Assembly: GCF_000429485.1 (NCBI RefSeq)
Contig: NZ_AUBY01000016.1
Coordinates: 62,001-126,000 of the forward strand
Direction of reading: 5' to 3'
DNA length: 64,000 bases
DNA from: Aliagarivorans marinus DSM 23064
GTDB taxonomy: Bacteria; Pseudomonadota; Gammaproteobacteria; Enterobacterales; Celerinatantimonadaceae
The position numbers were made by a program, and so were the translations under genes. Position 1 is the first letter of the stretch. Every line of letters begins with the position of its first letter. The notes under the pieces are model-generated. The model made no database searches. It worked only from the letters and a program-made list of their open reading frames with translations, and was not told the DNA's origin. This document shows, piece after piece, positions 26,188 through 35,544 of this stretch.

Positions 26188-26535
26188 TTAAGCCCTAGCG
26201 CTTAGCGGCGCGCTTTCAAAACTTACGCCGTCCCAGCCATGTTGCATAAACTGGCGGATGTTTTGATGATCACTCCCTTGTGGGTTGGCGAGCACATCTT
26301 TGCGGTAGTAGTCACCGAACAGGTGCAGGGTTTGCGCAGGGTTTAGCTGATGCAACTCGGCGAAGGCCAGTATTTTACACGAGCCATTGTTTTCTCCGGC
26401 AGCGTTTTGCTGGGCACCGTTAGCAAAGGCTGTCGCCTCAAAGTCATAGTGTTGGTCAATCACGGCCATGGTTTGGCTAAAGGCAATGGCTTCTGGCGCG
26501 TTTGCCAGCTGCTGTAGAAAGTCGTTAAGTTCCAT
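26188..26535 (-). CDS. HopJ type III effector-like family protein
   Basis: A 115-residue protein with the HopJ-family pattern: N-terminal LNDFLQQLANAPEAIAFSQTMAV, then YDFEATAFANG, NNGSCKILAFAEL, TLHLFGDYYRKDVL, and QFMQHGWDGVSF. I start at ATG 26535; the open frame runs 69 codons further without support. Members are common in free-living gammaproteobacteria without type III secretion, so the name is historical and the role is unknown. Confidence 0.85.
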   Translation of the reverse strand: MELNDFLQQLANAPEAIAFSQTMAVIDQHYDFEATAFANGAQQNAAGENNGSCKILAFAELHQLNPAQTLHLFGDYYRKDVLANPQGSDHQNIRQFMQHGWDGVSFESAPLSARA

Positions 26536-26709
26536 AGTGATAGGTCGGCTCATCCGATGAAAAAGCGCTAGTTTACCGGATATGCGGTGAACTTCAATTG
26601 CCCGCCCTATTGCCCTTAATAAGCATGCAGCCCCCGCGTTGAAGGGGCTTACGGCTATTGCTATACTGCGCGCCCCTAACTGGATTGCAGAACAACAAGA
26701 GTAGTCATT

Positions 26710-27141
26710 ATGCATGTTGAACCAGCATTTCCACACGATCACGCCGAGCTGTTGGCGGTGTGGGAAGATTCAGTCCGGGCGACTCACACCTTTATCACAG
26801 AAGACGATATTGCGTTTTTTAAACCGCTGATTATCGAACACGGCTTCCCGAATGTGGCACTGCATTGCGTAAAAACAAGCGATGGTGCGATTGAAGGCTT
26901 TATCGGCTGCCAAGGCAGCAAGGTAGAGATGCTGTTCGTACTCAATTCAGCCAGAGGCAAAGGGATTGGCAGCGCGCTGCTAAACTTTGCCGTGGCTGAG
27001 CTGAGTGTGAATAAGGTGGATGTAAATGAGCAAAACCCTGAGGCGGTCGCGTTCTACCAGCACATGGGCTTCCATGTGGTAGCGCGCTCACCGCTTGATG
27101 ATATGGGCAAACCCTTTCCCATACTCCATATGACACGTTGA
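26710..27141 (+). CDS. GNAT family N-acetyltransferase (YjaB-like)
   Basis: A 143-residue acyltransferase. The acetyl-CoA loop is ARGKGIGSALL, followed by the motif B segment VDVNEQNPEAVAFYQHMGF typical of YjaB-like enzymes. The N-terminal part (LLAVWEDSVRATHTFI, then EDDI) also matches that group. The acceptor is unknown. A terminator hairpin follows at 27181. Confidence 0.9.
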   Translation: MHVEPAFPHDHAELLAVWEDSVRATHTFITEDDIAFFKPLIIEHGFPNVALHCVKTSDGAIEGFIGCQGSKVEMLFVLNSARGKGIGSALLNFAVAELSVNKVDVNEQNPEAVAFYQHMGFHVVARSPLDDMGKPFPILHMTR

Positions 27142-27180
27142 GTCGCCGGCTAAGCCGATAATCTCACCCCCTGTCAGAAG

Positions 27181-27211
27181 AAACGCCCGAGACTAATAAG
27201 CTCGGGCGTTT
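27181..27211. terminator. Bidirectional terminator between the GNAT and chemoreceptor genes
   Basis: 11-bp perfect stem AAACGCCCGAG / CTCGGGCGTTT with a 9-nt loop (27192-27200), between two convergent genes. Confidence 0.85.
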
Positions 27212-27261
27212 CCGTATACGTGTTTCAACATTCGTTTCAACACTCGTATTAAAAACGGCGC

Positions 27262-29247
27262 TTAAAGCTTAAAGCCCGCCAAGGCTTCGAGCTGCTCTTG
27301 GGATTGGCGCTGCAGCGACTCGCTGACATCGAGGTTGCGATTGGCATCGAGGCCCGCCTGTTCACCCAGTTCGACGATGGTTTTCACGTGTTTGCTAACA
27401 TCTACCGCTACCTGATGCTTCTCTTTAGCGTTGGCAGCAATATCCACGCTATGGCTTCGAACGCTAGCCAACAACTTGGCTACTTCCAGCAACTGCGCTT
27501 CGCTTTGTTGGGCGCTGACCATACAGCTCTGTACTAGCGTCTCGCCCTGTTGCATAAGATCCATGGCTGACTGAGCGCCTTTTTGTAAGCCCTCGACCAC
27601 TTCGAGGATGTCATCGGTGGAGGCTTGGCTGCTGGCGGCCAGCGTCCTCACTTCGTCGGCCACTACCGCAAAACCGCGACCTTGCTCGCCGGCCCGGGCC
27701 GCCTCAATGGCTGCATTTAGCGCTAGAAGGTTGGTTTGCTCGGATAGGCCTCGGATCATATCGACGATGGCATTGATGCCCAGGCTTTGCTCTTTTACCT
27801 GTTGTACCTGCGCGCTGGCATCGTCCATGGCTTGTTGCAGCTCCTGGCTGCTTTGCAGAGTGACTTTAGCGGCGTCTTGTCCTTGTTGGGTGAGCTGGTC
27901 GAGCTGCTCGATGGATTGCTCGCTCTCGATGGCTTGATGAACCACTTCGCTGACGCCTTGCTCCATGACATCCACCGCATCGCTTACTTGTAGGCTCTGC
28001 TGCTGTTGGTTGGAGAGTAGTTGGTGGGTGTGTTGGCTGGTGGTCATACCTTGCTGGGCGCTTTGCGCCAGCGAGTTGGCTTGGTGATTGACGTTGCTGA
28101 TGATCTTACTGACTTGCAGATTAAGCTCGCTCAGGTTACGCGCAATCTGGCCAAATTCGTCTTGGCTGTTGGCCTGCGGTGTTTGGCTGAAATCGCCCTG
28201 GGCCATACGCTGAATCGCCGCCAGAGTCGACTTAAGGGGCTTGCGGATGCTGGTAACAATGCTGGCAATTACCACCACCGACAGTAGCAATGCAAAGGCC
28301 GCTACACTAACGGTGCGCCAGGTGGCGCGGTTGGCCGACTCGCGGGCGTCTATTGAGGCCTGAGTGATGATGCCATTGATTGCTTGCGATAGCTGCTCTA
28401 ACTGCACAAGCGCTTGGTCGGTCTGTTGATTGAGCAGCTCCAGCTGAGTCTGCTGCTGATGCTGCAGTTGTTGCTGGGTGGCTAGCAGGCCAAAGCTGCC
28501 TTGGTCACTGAAGCTGGTTGCCAGTAACTCGAAGCTGGCGCTGAGCTCGCTGGCGGTATCGGAGTCGCTTTGCTGTAGCTGTTGGTATTTTTGCTCAAGC
28601 GACCCGCGATAGCCTTCCAGCACCGGCATCTGATTGGCAAACTGCACTGGATCGTGCATCACGAATAGCTTCTCGGCTAGAGCTAACAGTGACCGCGCGT
28701 CATTCTCTATGCCGGTAATCAGCCACTCATCGGTCTCATCGACCATGTCGAACAAGAAACCCAGTTCATCGATGAGCGATACCCAACGTTTGTTAAACTC
28801 GCTGCGTAGTTGGGCTTGCTGCGACTCGGCGAGCACCGCTTGCTCGCGCAAGGCGAGCTGTTGCTCTGCTGTTGCTTGCAAGTGCTGGATGGGCGCCTCA
28901 AGCCGTTGCAGTTGCTCAGTGACTTGCGGGTAGTTGCTGGCCAGGCTCTGCAAGGCGCTTAAACGCTCGCGAAATCCTTGCGCGGCCACCTCAACCTGCT
29001 GCTCCCTAAAGCGGCGCTGCTCGGCGGCGTTAGCAACGCTGTGAATGCTCACCTGACGGGCGCTATCGAGCAGCAAGCCACTGAGCTGGTTGGCTTGCTC
29101 GGCCATGGGGGCCAGCTCTTGCACCGTGATGTTGAGTTGCGCTTGTAGCTGACGAACATTGAGTCGCGCCATGGTTGCTATTGCTGCCAGCATAAGCAGC
29201 AGGATCGCGAAACCGGCGACAATGCGTGTGACGACTGAGAGTTTCAT
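27262..29247 (-). CDS. Methyl-accepting chemotaxis protein
   Basis: A 661-residue transmembrane chemoreceptor. Helix 1 is at about 7-27 and helix 2 around 315-340. Between them is a mostly helical, Gln-rich periplasmic domain of about 285 residues. A HAMP domain (about 345-395) and the cytoplasmic signalling helices follow, with the kinase-contact hairpin [21 protein letters not shown] and [10 protein letters not shown]. There is no C-terminal CheR-binding pentapeptide. I start at ATG 29247, where AAGGA lies 7 bp upstream; the frame extends seven codons more. The ligand is unknown. Confidence 0.93.
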   Translation of the reverse strand: MKLSVVTRIVAGFAILLLMLAAIATMARLNVRQLQAQLNITVQELAPMAEQANQLSGLLLDSARQVSIHSVANAAEQRRFREQQVEVAAQGFRERLSALQSLASNYPQVTEQLQRLEAPIQHLQATAEQQLALREQAVLAESQQAQLRSEFNKRWVSLIDELGFLFDMVDETDEWLITGIENDARSLLALAEKLFVMHDPVQFANQMPVLEGYRGSLEQKYQQLQQSDSDTASELSASFELLATSFSDQGSFGLLATQQQLQHQQQTQLELLNQQTDQALVQLEQLSQAINGIITQASIDARESANRATWRTVSVAAFALLLSVVVIASIVTSIRKPLKSTLAAIQRMAQGDFSQTPQANSQDEFGQIARNLSELNLQVSKIISNVNHQANSLAQSAQQGMTTSQHTHQLLSNQQQQSLQVSDAVDVMEQGVSEVVHQAIESEQSIEQLDQLTQQGQDAAKVTLQSSQELQQAMDDASAQVQQVKEQSLGINAIVDMIRGLSEQTNLLALNAAIEAARAGEQGRGFAVVADEVRTLAASSQASTDDILEVVEGLQKGAQSAMDLMQQGETLVQSCMVSAQQSEAQLLEVAKLLASVRSHSVDIAANAKEKHQVAVDVSKHVKTIVELGEQAGLDANRNLDVSESLQRQSQEQLEALAGFKL

Positions 29248-29625
29248 GTGGCTTCCTTGCAGGGGCAACCCATCTGTATTGATGAAAAATTGCCCGTAAT
29301 ATCAATTAGTAAGCTAATATCGCAAGTGTTTTACCACATTGGGAAGTGGAATGACCAGTTTTTACTCACCACAATTGCGCGTCAACTTAGTTAAAAGTGA
29401 CAGTGAACACTCAAAATCCAGTTGATCTGCTGGTGCTGTTTACATCTGCTAGATACTTTACTAACAAACGGGCTTACAGCGGCAAACCGACAAGATCTAA
29501 TTGGTTAACCCAAATGCTTTGCGAGAGATGAATTTTTCGTGGCATTTAATTGCACCAATAGGCTTGACCTTAAACATTGCTTTAGGGTTTAACCTTAAGC
29601 TGTTATCCATCCACCGAGATCGACG
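29248..29625. other. Intergenic region between the chemoreceptor and zntR
   Basis: A 378-bp divergent intergenic region. The only assigned element is the MerR-type operator/promoter at 29564-29595. An 86-codon minus frame at 29497-29757 overlaps zntR and looks spurious. AT-rich stretches around 29280-29340 may hold the chemoreceptor promoter, but no convincing boxes were found. Confidence 0.5.
29564..29595 (+). promoter_or_regulatory. MerR-type operator and promoter of zntR
   Basis: A -35 TTGACC (29564-29569) and a -10-like TTAACC/TAACCT (29589-29595) are separated by 19-20 bp, the long spacer typical of MerR-family promoters. Between them ACCTTAAA (29567-29574) and TTTAGGGT (29581-29588) form an inverted repeat with 7 of 8 matches. 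This fits autoregulation by the ZntR-like protein. Confidence 0.7.
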
Positions 29626-30033
29626 ATGTATCAAATAGGTGAACTCGCCAAACGCCTTGGCCTCAGTCAGGCCACACTGCGCTTTTATGAGCGCGAAGGG
29701 ATCATTGCCCCCGCCGAGCGGGCCGACAACGGCTACCGCTACTACAACTCGCTCCATGAGCGACAGCTACGCTTTGTGCTGCGCGGCAAGCAAGCGGGCT
29801 TGTCCAACAGCGATATGCGCGAGTTGGTGCATCTTAAGGCCCATGCCGAAGAGTCGACCTGTCGCGAAGTAAAAGACATCGTCGACCTTAAGCTGGCCAA
29901 GGTGAAAGAGAAGCTTGCCGAGCTGCAGGCCTTTGAGCGCTCCCTCAGTGATTTAAGTGCGGCGTGCTGCGGCAGTGACGAGCTAGCCACCCATTGTGCA
30001 ATTCTGGAGGCCCTCGATGAGTTTGTTGACTAA
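29626..30033 (+). CDS. zntR: Zn(II)-responsive MerR family regulator
   Basis: A 135-residue MerR-family activator. The N-terminal helix-turn-helix is IGELAKRLGLSQATLRFYER with the DNGYRYY wing. A dimer helix and a C-terminal metal loop follow. The ZntR ligand positions are conserved: Cys 79 (ESTCRE), Cys 114-Cys 115 (AACCGS) and Cys 124 (THCAILEAL). ZntR has His at 119, whereas here 119 is Glu and a His sits at 123. It is probably a zinc (or Zn/Cd) sensor. Its 3' end overlaps the exporter gene by 17 bp, and the promoter ahead has MerR geometry, so it likely controls itself and the exporter. Confidence 0.88.
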   Translation: MYQIGELAKRLGLSQATLRFYEREGIIAPAERADNGYRYYNSLHERQLRFVLRGKQAGLSNSDMRELVHLKAHAEESTCREVKDIVDLKLAKVKEKLAELQAFERSLSDLSAACCGSDELATHCAILEALDEFVD

Positions 30034-31243
30034 CCTGTTCGACCTGTTTGTGGTAGCCGCGCCTTGGTTGGTGTTCGGCTACACCGTTGCGGCCTTGATT
30101 AAACAGTTTGTGCCGGCCGATTTAATGGCGTCGAAGCTTGGTGGCACCGATGCCAAAACCACGGTGCGCGCCGCCTTAATTGGTGCGCCACTGCCCCTGT
30201 GTTCCTGTGGTGTCATCCCAGCAGCCCTTGGGCTGCGCAGAGCCGGTGCATCGAAAAACGCGACCACCGCCTTTTTAGTGGCCACGCCGGAAACTGGGGT
30301 GGATTCGGTGGCGGTCTCTTACGCGATGCTCGGGCCGGTTATGGCGGTGATACGCCCGGTTGCCGCAATTACCAGTGCTATCTGCGCTGGGCTATTAGTT
30401 GGGCGTAGCGAGGAGAGTGAGCCGCAAGTCTCATCGGCGGCACCTGCAGTAAGCAAGAGTTGCTGCGCGTCCAACGCCTCGACCAGTAAAGCCGCTGCGT
30501 CTAACGTCGACTCGGTTAAGGCTGAGAGCAGTTGCTGTAGCAGTCAGTCAAAACCCGAAGCCGTAGCGGTTGATCCACCAGCGACCAGCTGTTGTGCTAG
30601 CGAAAACAAAGCAGCTGCCAAGCCATCGAGCGGCAGCTGTTGTAGCTCAAAAGCGAAGGCGCCAACAACGCCTGGTCTGGTGGAACGAATTCGCCAAGTA
30701 CTGCGCTATGCCTTCGTGGATATGGTGGGAGATACCTACCGCTGGTTGCTGATCGGCTTATTCTTTGCCGCGATTGTGCAAACCTTTGTGCCGCAGCAGT
30801 GGCTGACCGAGTGGGGACAGGGGCCAGCAGCCTTGCTGATTATGGCGGTGATTGGGGTGCCAATGTACATCTGCGCCACCGCTTCTACCCCGGTGGCTGC
30901 AGGCTTTTTGCTGGCTGGGATCTCACCGGGCGCAGTGCTGGTGTTTATGTTGGCAGGCCCGGCCACCAACATTGCCACCATTGGCTTGGTCAAAAAGGAG
31001 CTGGGCAATCGAGCGCTTGCTGCCTATCTCGGGGGCGACATTGGCGTGTCGCTACTGTTTGGGCTGTTACTTAACTGGCTGGTTGAGCACTTCGGCTGGG
31101 AGATTGTCCCCACCTTAAGCCACGAGCATCAGCACGCCGCCATCAGTATGTTGGTGTGGGCGGCAACTGCATTACTAGCTGGCGCTATGCTTAATGCCTT
31201 CTATCAGAAACAGCTCAAGCCGTTTAAGCAGCGCTTGGCTTGA
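30017..31243 (+). CDS. SO_0444-type Cu/Zn efflux permease with four Cys-Cys clusters
   Basis: A 408-residue DUF318/ArsP-like membrane permease. The first membrane half holds the conserved PLPLCSCGVIPAALGL, and the second holds GVPMYICATASTPVAAG and MLAGPATNIATIG. The halves are joined by a hydrophilic loop of about 90 residues with Cys-Cys pairs at 149-150, 173-174, 192-193 and 208-209, each in an S-CC-A/S context. An SHEHQHA His cluster lies near the end. ATG 30017 follows TGGAGG and overlaps zntR. Metal export is inferred from the ZntR coupling and the Cys-rich loop; the exact metal is unknown. Confidence 0.88.
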   Translation: MSLLTNLFDLFVVAAPWLVFGYTVAALIKQFVPADLMASKLGGTDAKTTVRAALIGAPLPLCSCGVIPAALGLRRAGASKNATTAFLVATPETGVDSVAVSYAMLGPVMAVIRPVAAITSAICAGLLVGRSEESEPQVSSAAPAVSKSCCASNASTSKAAASNVDSVKAESSCCSSQSKPEAVAVDPPATSCCASENKAAAKPSSGSCCSSKAKAPTTPGLVERIRQVLRYAFVDMVGDTYRWLLIGLFFAAIVQTFVPQQWLTEWGQGPAALLIMAVIGVPMYICATASTPVAAGFLLAGISPGAVLVFMLAGPATNIATIGLVKKELGNRALAAYLGGDIGVSLLFGLLLNWLVEHFGWEIVPTLSHEHQHAAISMLVWAATALLAGAMLNAFYQKQLKPFKQRLA

Positions 31244-31286
31244 GGTAGTATCACTGGCCTAAACGATTGATATAGTTGAGGCTGTA

Positions 31287-31841
31287 GTGAACTCGGCAAT
31301 ACATGGCTGTGATTCGTTGCTCACATGGTTACGTGAGCAGCAGATCGATTTTGAATACTCGGAACATCCTGCGCTTAGCACCGCGCGCTGCGCCGAGCAG
31401 TATCAACTCAATCGCTCCGGTCAGCGAATCAAAAACCTCTTTCTCAGAGATAACTATGGCCGCCGCCATTTTCTGTTGCTGGTGCCTGCAGACAAGCTCG
31501 TCGACTTAAAAGCCTTAGCCAAACAGCAGCAACTGTCGCGACTGGGTTTTGCCTCGGATGAGCGCTTGGCCCAGTATCTAGGTGTCCAGCCCGGCTGCGT
31601 GTCGTTGCTCGCACTGATAAACGATAGTGAGTGTCAGGTGGAGCTATGGATCGATGAGGACTTATGGCGTGGTGCTAGCGACGACCAGCGTATAGATGAG
31701 CATGCCTTACAGTGTCATCCGCTGGTTAATACCGCCACTGTGGTGCTATCTCCCTATCAGGTCGATCGGTTTTTACGCCTCACCGGCCATCAAAAGCAAT
31801 TGCTAGGCGTTCCCGCACGCAAGCTGGCCCAAGGTGGCTAA
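31287..31841 (+). CDS. YbaK/ProX-type aminoacyl-tRNA deacylase-like protein
   Basis: A 184-residue protein of the prolyl-tRNA synthetase associated domain (ProX/PrdX) group. Visible features are FEYSEHPALSTAR, KNLFLRDNYGRRHFLLLVPAD, LGFASDERLAQYLGVQPGCVS and a PL-x-N-TATV-type core near residue 145. These domains hydrolyse mischarged Ala-tRNA in trans. It begins with GTG 31287; there is no strong ribosome site. It stands alone 43 bp after the exporter. Confidence 0.88.
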   Translation: MNSAIHGCDSLLTWLREQQIDFEYSEHPALSTARCAEQYQLNRSGQRIKNLFLRDNYGRRHFLLLVPADKLVDLKALAKQQQLSRLGFASDERLAQYLGVQPGCVSLLALINDSECQVELWIDEDLWRGASDDQRIDEHALQCHPLVNTATVVLSPYQVDRFLRLTGHQKQLLGVPARKLAQGG

Positions 31842-31919
31842 AATTGTTTCAAGTGGATGTTTTTTTCTACAAAGTGCCACAATAGAGTGAAAACTTGTGA
31901 TCTGGTTCAAGTATTCTCG

Positions 31920-31982
31920 GCGATGTGCTCGTAGAGTACATCGCTACAAGGATGTAGGTTAAGCGGCTGGTGCACTACCAGC
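31920..31982 (+). other. Two hairpins in the manC leader
   Basis: An 11-bp stem GCGATGTGCTC / GAGTACATCGC (31920-31944, one G-T wobble, 3-nt loop) and a 6-bp stem GCTGGT / ACCAGC (31966-31982). They lie 50-110 nt before manC without a T-run. They may be leader RNA structure; no known riboswitch class recognised. Confidence 0.4.
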
Positions 31983-32032
31983 GACGCCGATTTTCGCTGT
32001 AAGCTAGCATGCGTGTAAACAAGGAGAGTTTC

Positions 32033-33481
32033 ATGTTACTACCCGTCATTATGGCAGGGGGCTCTGGCACAAGACTGTGGCCACTGTCCCGCGTTCTTTA
32101 TCCTAAACAACTGATTCCCCTGGTGGGCGAGCAAAGCATGCTACAAGCCACCGTTCAGCGCTTGTTTGGTCTATCCACCAAGCCGCCATTGGTGGTGAGC
32201 AACGAAGACTACCGCTTTATCACCGCAGAGCAGCTGCGGGCGATCAATCAACTGGACAAGATCATCCTCGAGCCAGAAGGACGCAACACCGCACCAGCTA
32301 TCGCTCTAGCAGCACTGGAGGCCCAGTGCCTGTATCCTGATGACGACCCTTTGCTGCTGATTTTGGCGGCCGACCATGTGATCCGCGACGAGCAGGCCTT
32401 CCAGCAGTCGGTGCGCAAAGCGATCCCGTTTGCCGAGCAGGGCAAACTGGTTACCTTCGGTATCGTCCCCGACCAACCTGAGACCGGTTATGGCTATATC
32501 AACGCCGGCCAACCTGTATTTGTCGACAAAGGCGCAGATAAGCCCAACGACGCCTTCGAGGTCAAAGAGTTTGTCGAGAAGCCCGACAAGGAAACCGCCG
32601 AGGCCTACCTCAAGAGCGGCAAATACTACTGGAACAGCGGTATGTTCTTGTTCCGTGCGTCGGTGTATTTGAACGAGCTGAAACGCTTCCGTGAAGATAT
32701 TCATCAGGCCTGCGTGGCATCGATGGCTGAGACCACCCCTGATATGGACTTTGTACGGGTCGATAGCGAGGCTTTCGCCGCTTGTCCGGCCGAGTCCATC
32801 GATTATGCGGTGATGGAGCCGCTATCCGCCGCGGGCGATGATGTGGTCGTGGTGCCCATGGATGCCCAGTGGAACGATGTGGGCTCGTGGTCGGCGCTGT
32901 GGGATGTCACCGACAAGGACGACGATGGCAACTCGTTTAAGGGCGATGTGCTAAGCCACGAGAGTCACAATTGTTACGTTTCGGCAGAGAATAAATTGGT
33001 TGCCACCGTGGGGGTTAACGACCTAGTAGTGGTGGAAACCAAGGACGCGGTACTGGTCGCCAATAAAGGCGAAGTGCAAAAGGTGAAGAAGATCGTCGAG
33101 CAGCTTAAAGAGGCAGGCCGTGGCGAGCACCTCAACCATCGCGAAGTCTATCGCCCGTGGGGTAAATACGACTCCATCGATGCCGGTCACCGCTATCAGG
33201 TAAAACGTATTACGGTGAAACCCGGTGAGAAGCTGTCGGTTCAGATGCACCACCACCGCGCCGAGCACTGGATTGTGGTGAAGGGCACCGCCATGGTGAC
33301 CAATGGCGACGAGACCTTCCTAGTGTCGGAAAACCAATCCACTTACATCCCCATCGGTGTCACTCACGCGTTGGAGAACCCAGGCAAGGTGCCACTGGAG
33401 CTGATCGAGGTGCAATCGGGCTCGTACTTGGGTGAAGACGACATCGTGCGTTTTGAAGACCGCTATGGCCGACTGAAATAG
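32033..33481 (+). CDS. manC: Mannose-1-phosphate guanylyltransferase/mannose-6-phosphate isomerase
   Basis: A 482-residue bifunctional type II enzyme (CpsB/AlgA/XanB type). The nucleotidyltransferase domain has [18 protein letters not shown] and [10 protein letters not shown]. The C-terminal cupin isomerase has [10 protein letters not shown], then [23 protein letters not shown]-like metal site and [13 protein letters not shown]. It makes mannose-6-phosphate from fructose-6-phosphate and GDP-mannose from mannose-1-phosphate. ATG 32033 follows AAGGAGAG; eight codons upstream are also open. It pairs with manB 15 bp downstream for GDP-mannose supply to polysaccharide or LPS. Confidence 0.95.
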   Translation: MLLPVIMAGGSGTRLWPLSRVLYPKQLIPLVGEQSMLQATVQRLFGLSTKPPLVVSNEDYRFITAEQLRAINQLDKIILEPEGRNTAPAIALAALEAQCLYPDDDPLLLILAADHVIRDEQAFQQSVRKAIPFAEQGKLVTFGIVPDQPETGYGYINAGQPVFVDKGADKPNDAFEVKEFVEKPDKETAEAYLKSGKYYWNSGMFLFRASVYLNELKRFREDIHQACVASMAETTPDMDFVRVDSEAFAACPAESIDYAVMEPLSAAGDDVVVVPMDAQWNDVGSWSALWDVTDKDDDGNSFKGDVLSHESHNCYVSAENKLVATVGVNDLVVVETKDAVLVANKGEVQKVKKIVEQLKEAGRGEHLNHREVYRPWGKYDSIDAGHRYQVKRITVKPGEKLSVQMHHHRAEHWIVVKGTAMVTNGDETFLVSENQSTYIPIGVTHALENPGKVPLELIEVQSGSYLGEDDIVRFEDRYGRLK

Positions 33482-33496
33482 GGATGAAGTAGCAAT

Positions 33497-34879
33497 ATGA
33501 AGATGGCAATGGATTGTTTTAAGGCCTACGACATCCGCGGCAAGCTCGGTGAGCAGCTCAACGATGAAGTAGCCTATCGCATCGGTCGTGCGACCGGACA
33601 GTTTCTTAAAGCTGAAGGACATCCCAAGCCCGCCGTGGTGGTTGGCGGGGATGTGCGTGAAACCTCAGAGCCGCTGAAACGCGCGTTGGCTAGCGGCATA
33701 ATGGACGCCGGTTTGGAGGTGATTGATATCGGCATGGTGGGCACCGAGGAGATCTACTTCGCCACCAAACACCTTGATGTTGCGGGTGGGGTAGAGGTTA
33801 CCGCCTCGCACAACCCCATCGATTACAACGGCATGAAGCTGGTGCGCGAGCAAAGTAAGCCGATCTCCGGCGATACCGGTCTGAACGATATTAAAGCGCT
33901 GGCAGAGAGCGGCGAGTTTGCCCACTGCGAGCAGGCGGGAGGTTTTCAATCGCTTAGCCTCACCGACGCCTACGTGGAGCATCTACTCGGCTATATCGAT
34001 GTCGCCAAGCTTAAGCCGCTAAAGATTGTGGTGAACGCCGGGAATGGTGCTGCGGGGCATGTGGTGGACGCACTGGAATCGAAGCTGACTGAGATTGAAT
34101 TCATCAAGGTGCACCATGAGCCCGATGGCAGCTTCCCCAACGGCATACCGAATCCACTGCTGCCTGAGAATCGCTCAGCCACCTCTGAGGCGGTGCTCAA
34201 GCACGGCGCTGATTTTGGGATTGCCTGGGATGGCGACTTCGACCGCTGCTTCCTGTTCGATGAAAACGGCCAGTTTATCGAGGGCTACTACATTGTCGGC
34301 TTGCTGGCTGAGGCATTTTTGCAGCAGCAGCCGGGGGCGAAGATCATCCACGACCCACGATTGACTTGGAACACTCAGGCGGTGGTGGAACAAGCTGGCG
34401 GTGTCGCGGTGATGAGCAAAACCGGCCATGCCTTTATCAAAGAGCGGATGCGCCAGGAAGATGCCATCTACGGCGGCGAGATGAGTGCCCACCACTACTT
34501 CCGCGATTTCGCCTATTGCGACAGCGGGATGATCCCATGGTTGCTGATTGCTGAGTTGGTGTCGGTAAAAGGCCAAGGGCTGGCTTCAATGGTGGAGCAG
34601 GCGATTGGCCAGTTCCCATCATCGGGCGAGATTAACTCGCGCCTCGAAGACCCCAAAGCGGCCATAGAGCGGGTGTTGAACACCTATCAAGAAGCGGCGG
34701 CCAACATTGACCATACCGATGGTATCTCCATGTGTTTCGCCGACGAGCAGGGGGCTTGGCGCTTCAATCTGCGTAGCTCCAACACTGAGCCGGTGGTGCG
34801 TTTGAATGTGGAGTCGCGCGGCAATATCGCGTTGATGGAGCAAAAAACCGAAGAAGTTTTGGCGATTTTGCGAAGTTAA
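33497..34879 (+). CDS. manB: Phosphomannomutase
   Basis: A 460-residue alpha-D-phosphohexomutase (CpsG/ManB type), interconverting mannose-6-phosphate and mannose-1-phosphate. The N-terminus is [18 protein letters not shown]; the active phosphoserine loop is [16 protein letters not shown]; the metal loop is [10 protein letters not shown]; the sugar loop is [13 protein letters not shown]; the phosphate-binding tail is [12 protein letters not shown]. Length is normal. It lies 15 bp after manC and is followed by a terminator, forming a two-gene GDP-mannose operon with no glycosyltransferases nearby. Confidence 0.96.
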   Translation: MKMAMDCFKAYDIRGKLGEQLNDEVAYRIGRATGQFLKAEGHPKPAVVVGGDVRETSEPLKRALASGIMDAGLEVIDIGMVGTEEIYFATKHLDVAGGVEVTASHNPIDYNGMKLVREQSKPISGDTGLNDIKALAESGEFAHCEQAGGFQSLSLTDAYVEHLLGYIDVAKLKPLKIVVNAGNGAAGHVVDALESKLTEIEFIKVHHEPDGSFPNGIPNPLLPENRSATSEAVLKHGADFGIAWDGDFDRCFLFDENGQFIEGYYIVGLLAEAFLQQQPGAKIIHDPRLTWNTQAVVEQAGGVAVMSKTGHAFIKERMRQEDAIYGGEMSAHHYFRDFAYCDSGMIPWLLIAELVSVKGQGLASMVEQAIGQFPSSGEINSRLEDPKAAIERVLNTYQEAAANIDHTDGISMCFADEQGAWRFNLRSSNTEPVVRLNVESRGNIALMEQKTEEVLAILRS

Positions 34880-34897
34880 TTGCCAGTCACCCGTTCT

Positions 34898-34930
34898 AAT
34901 AAAAGGCCAGCGTCATGCTGGTTTTTTATT
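34898..34930 (+). terminator. Intrinsic terminator of manCB
   Basis: Stem CCAGC / GCTGG (34907-34921) with loop GTCAT, followed by six T. Flanking AATAAAA and TTTTATT lengthen the stem. Confidence 0.9.
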
Positions 34931-34998
34931 AGCTGAAACAGCAAAACTTACTATCTTTAATATAGTCATTAACTTTGCTTGACCTTACGGGAATCAAA

Positions 34999-35472
34999 AT
35001 GAAGAAATACATTCCGCTGATACTTTCCATCTTTGTTGCTTTTGTTTTCTTGCAATCCCTGTTCTTCAAGTTTGCAGGTTTGTTTGGTGAACCTGCTGAT
35101 ATCACCGTTTATATCTTCCAAACCGTAGGTGCCTGGATGAGCAGCATCGGCCTCGGTGTGGTCGGAGAGTTGTTCGGCCAGTATGGCGAGTTAGCGATTG
35201 GTGGCGCTGAGCTGGTGGCCAGCATCCTGATTTTACGCGCCGCTACCCGCTTTTATGGTGCGCTGCTGGGCTTCGGTATTATCTCCGGGGCGATATTCTT
35301 CCATATCTTCACCCCATTAGGGCTGTTCCCTTACACCGATTTAACTTGTCTGGAAGCGGGTTGTCCGCAAGAGTATGCGCTGTTCTTTATGGCCTGCGGG
35401 GTATGGCTAAGCTGTGGTTATCTGATTTTGCGCCACCTCAAGCCTGCGCCAGCGGTGGCTGCGGCAGAATAG
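34999..35472 (+). CDS. Membrane protein, DoxX-like in layout
   Basis: A 157-residue protein with four predicted membrane helices: YIPLILSIFVAFVFLQSLFF, IGLGVVGELFGQYGELAIG, FYGALLGFGIISGAIFFHIF and YALFFMACGVWLSCGYLIL. The motif FFKFAGLFGEP and the helix layout recall DoxX-like proteins. Two Cys (CLEAGC) lie in the last loop. ATG 34999 follows CGGGAA. Function unknown. It ends at a bidirectional terminator shared with the RND operon. Confidence 0.78.
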   Translation: MKKYIPLILSIFVAFVFLQSLFFKFAGLFGEPADITVYIFQTVGAWMSSIGLGVVGELFGQYGELAIGGAELVASILILRAATRFYGALLGFGIISGAIFFHIFTPLGLFPYTDLTCLEAGCPQEYALFFMACGVWLSCGYLILRHLKPAPAVAAAE

Positions 35473-35492
35473 CGCCCACACGTACACCAAAA

Positions 35493-35520
35493 AAAAGGCC
35501 TTCGCATTCGAAGGCCTTTT
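35493..35520. terminator. Bidirectional terminator between the DoxX-like gene and the RND operon
   Basis: AAAAGGCCTTCG / CGAAGGCCTTTT, a 12-bp perfect stem with a CATT loop and A/T runs on both sides. Confidence 0.95.
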
Positions 35521-35544
35521 GCTGTAGTCATTGCCTGTGAGGGC

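Noticed and set aside
26188-26535. True type III effector
   Set aside because: HopJ-like proteins are widespread in bacteria without such secretion systems, and no secretion genes lie nearby.
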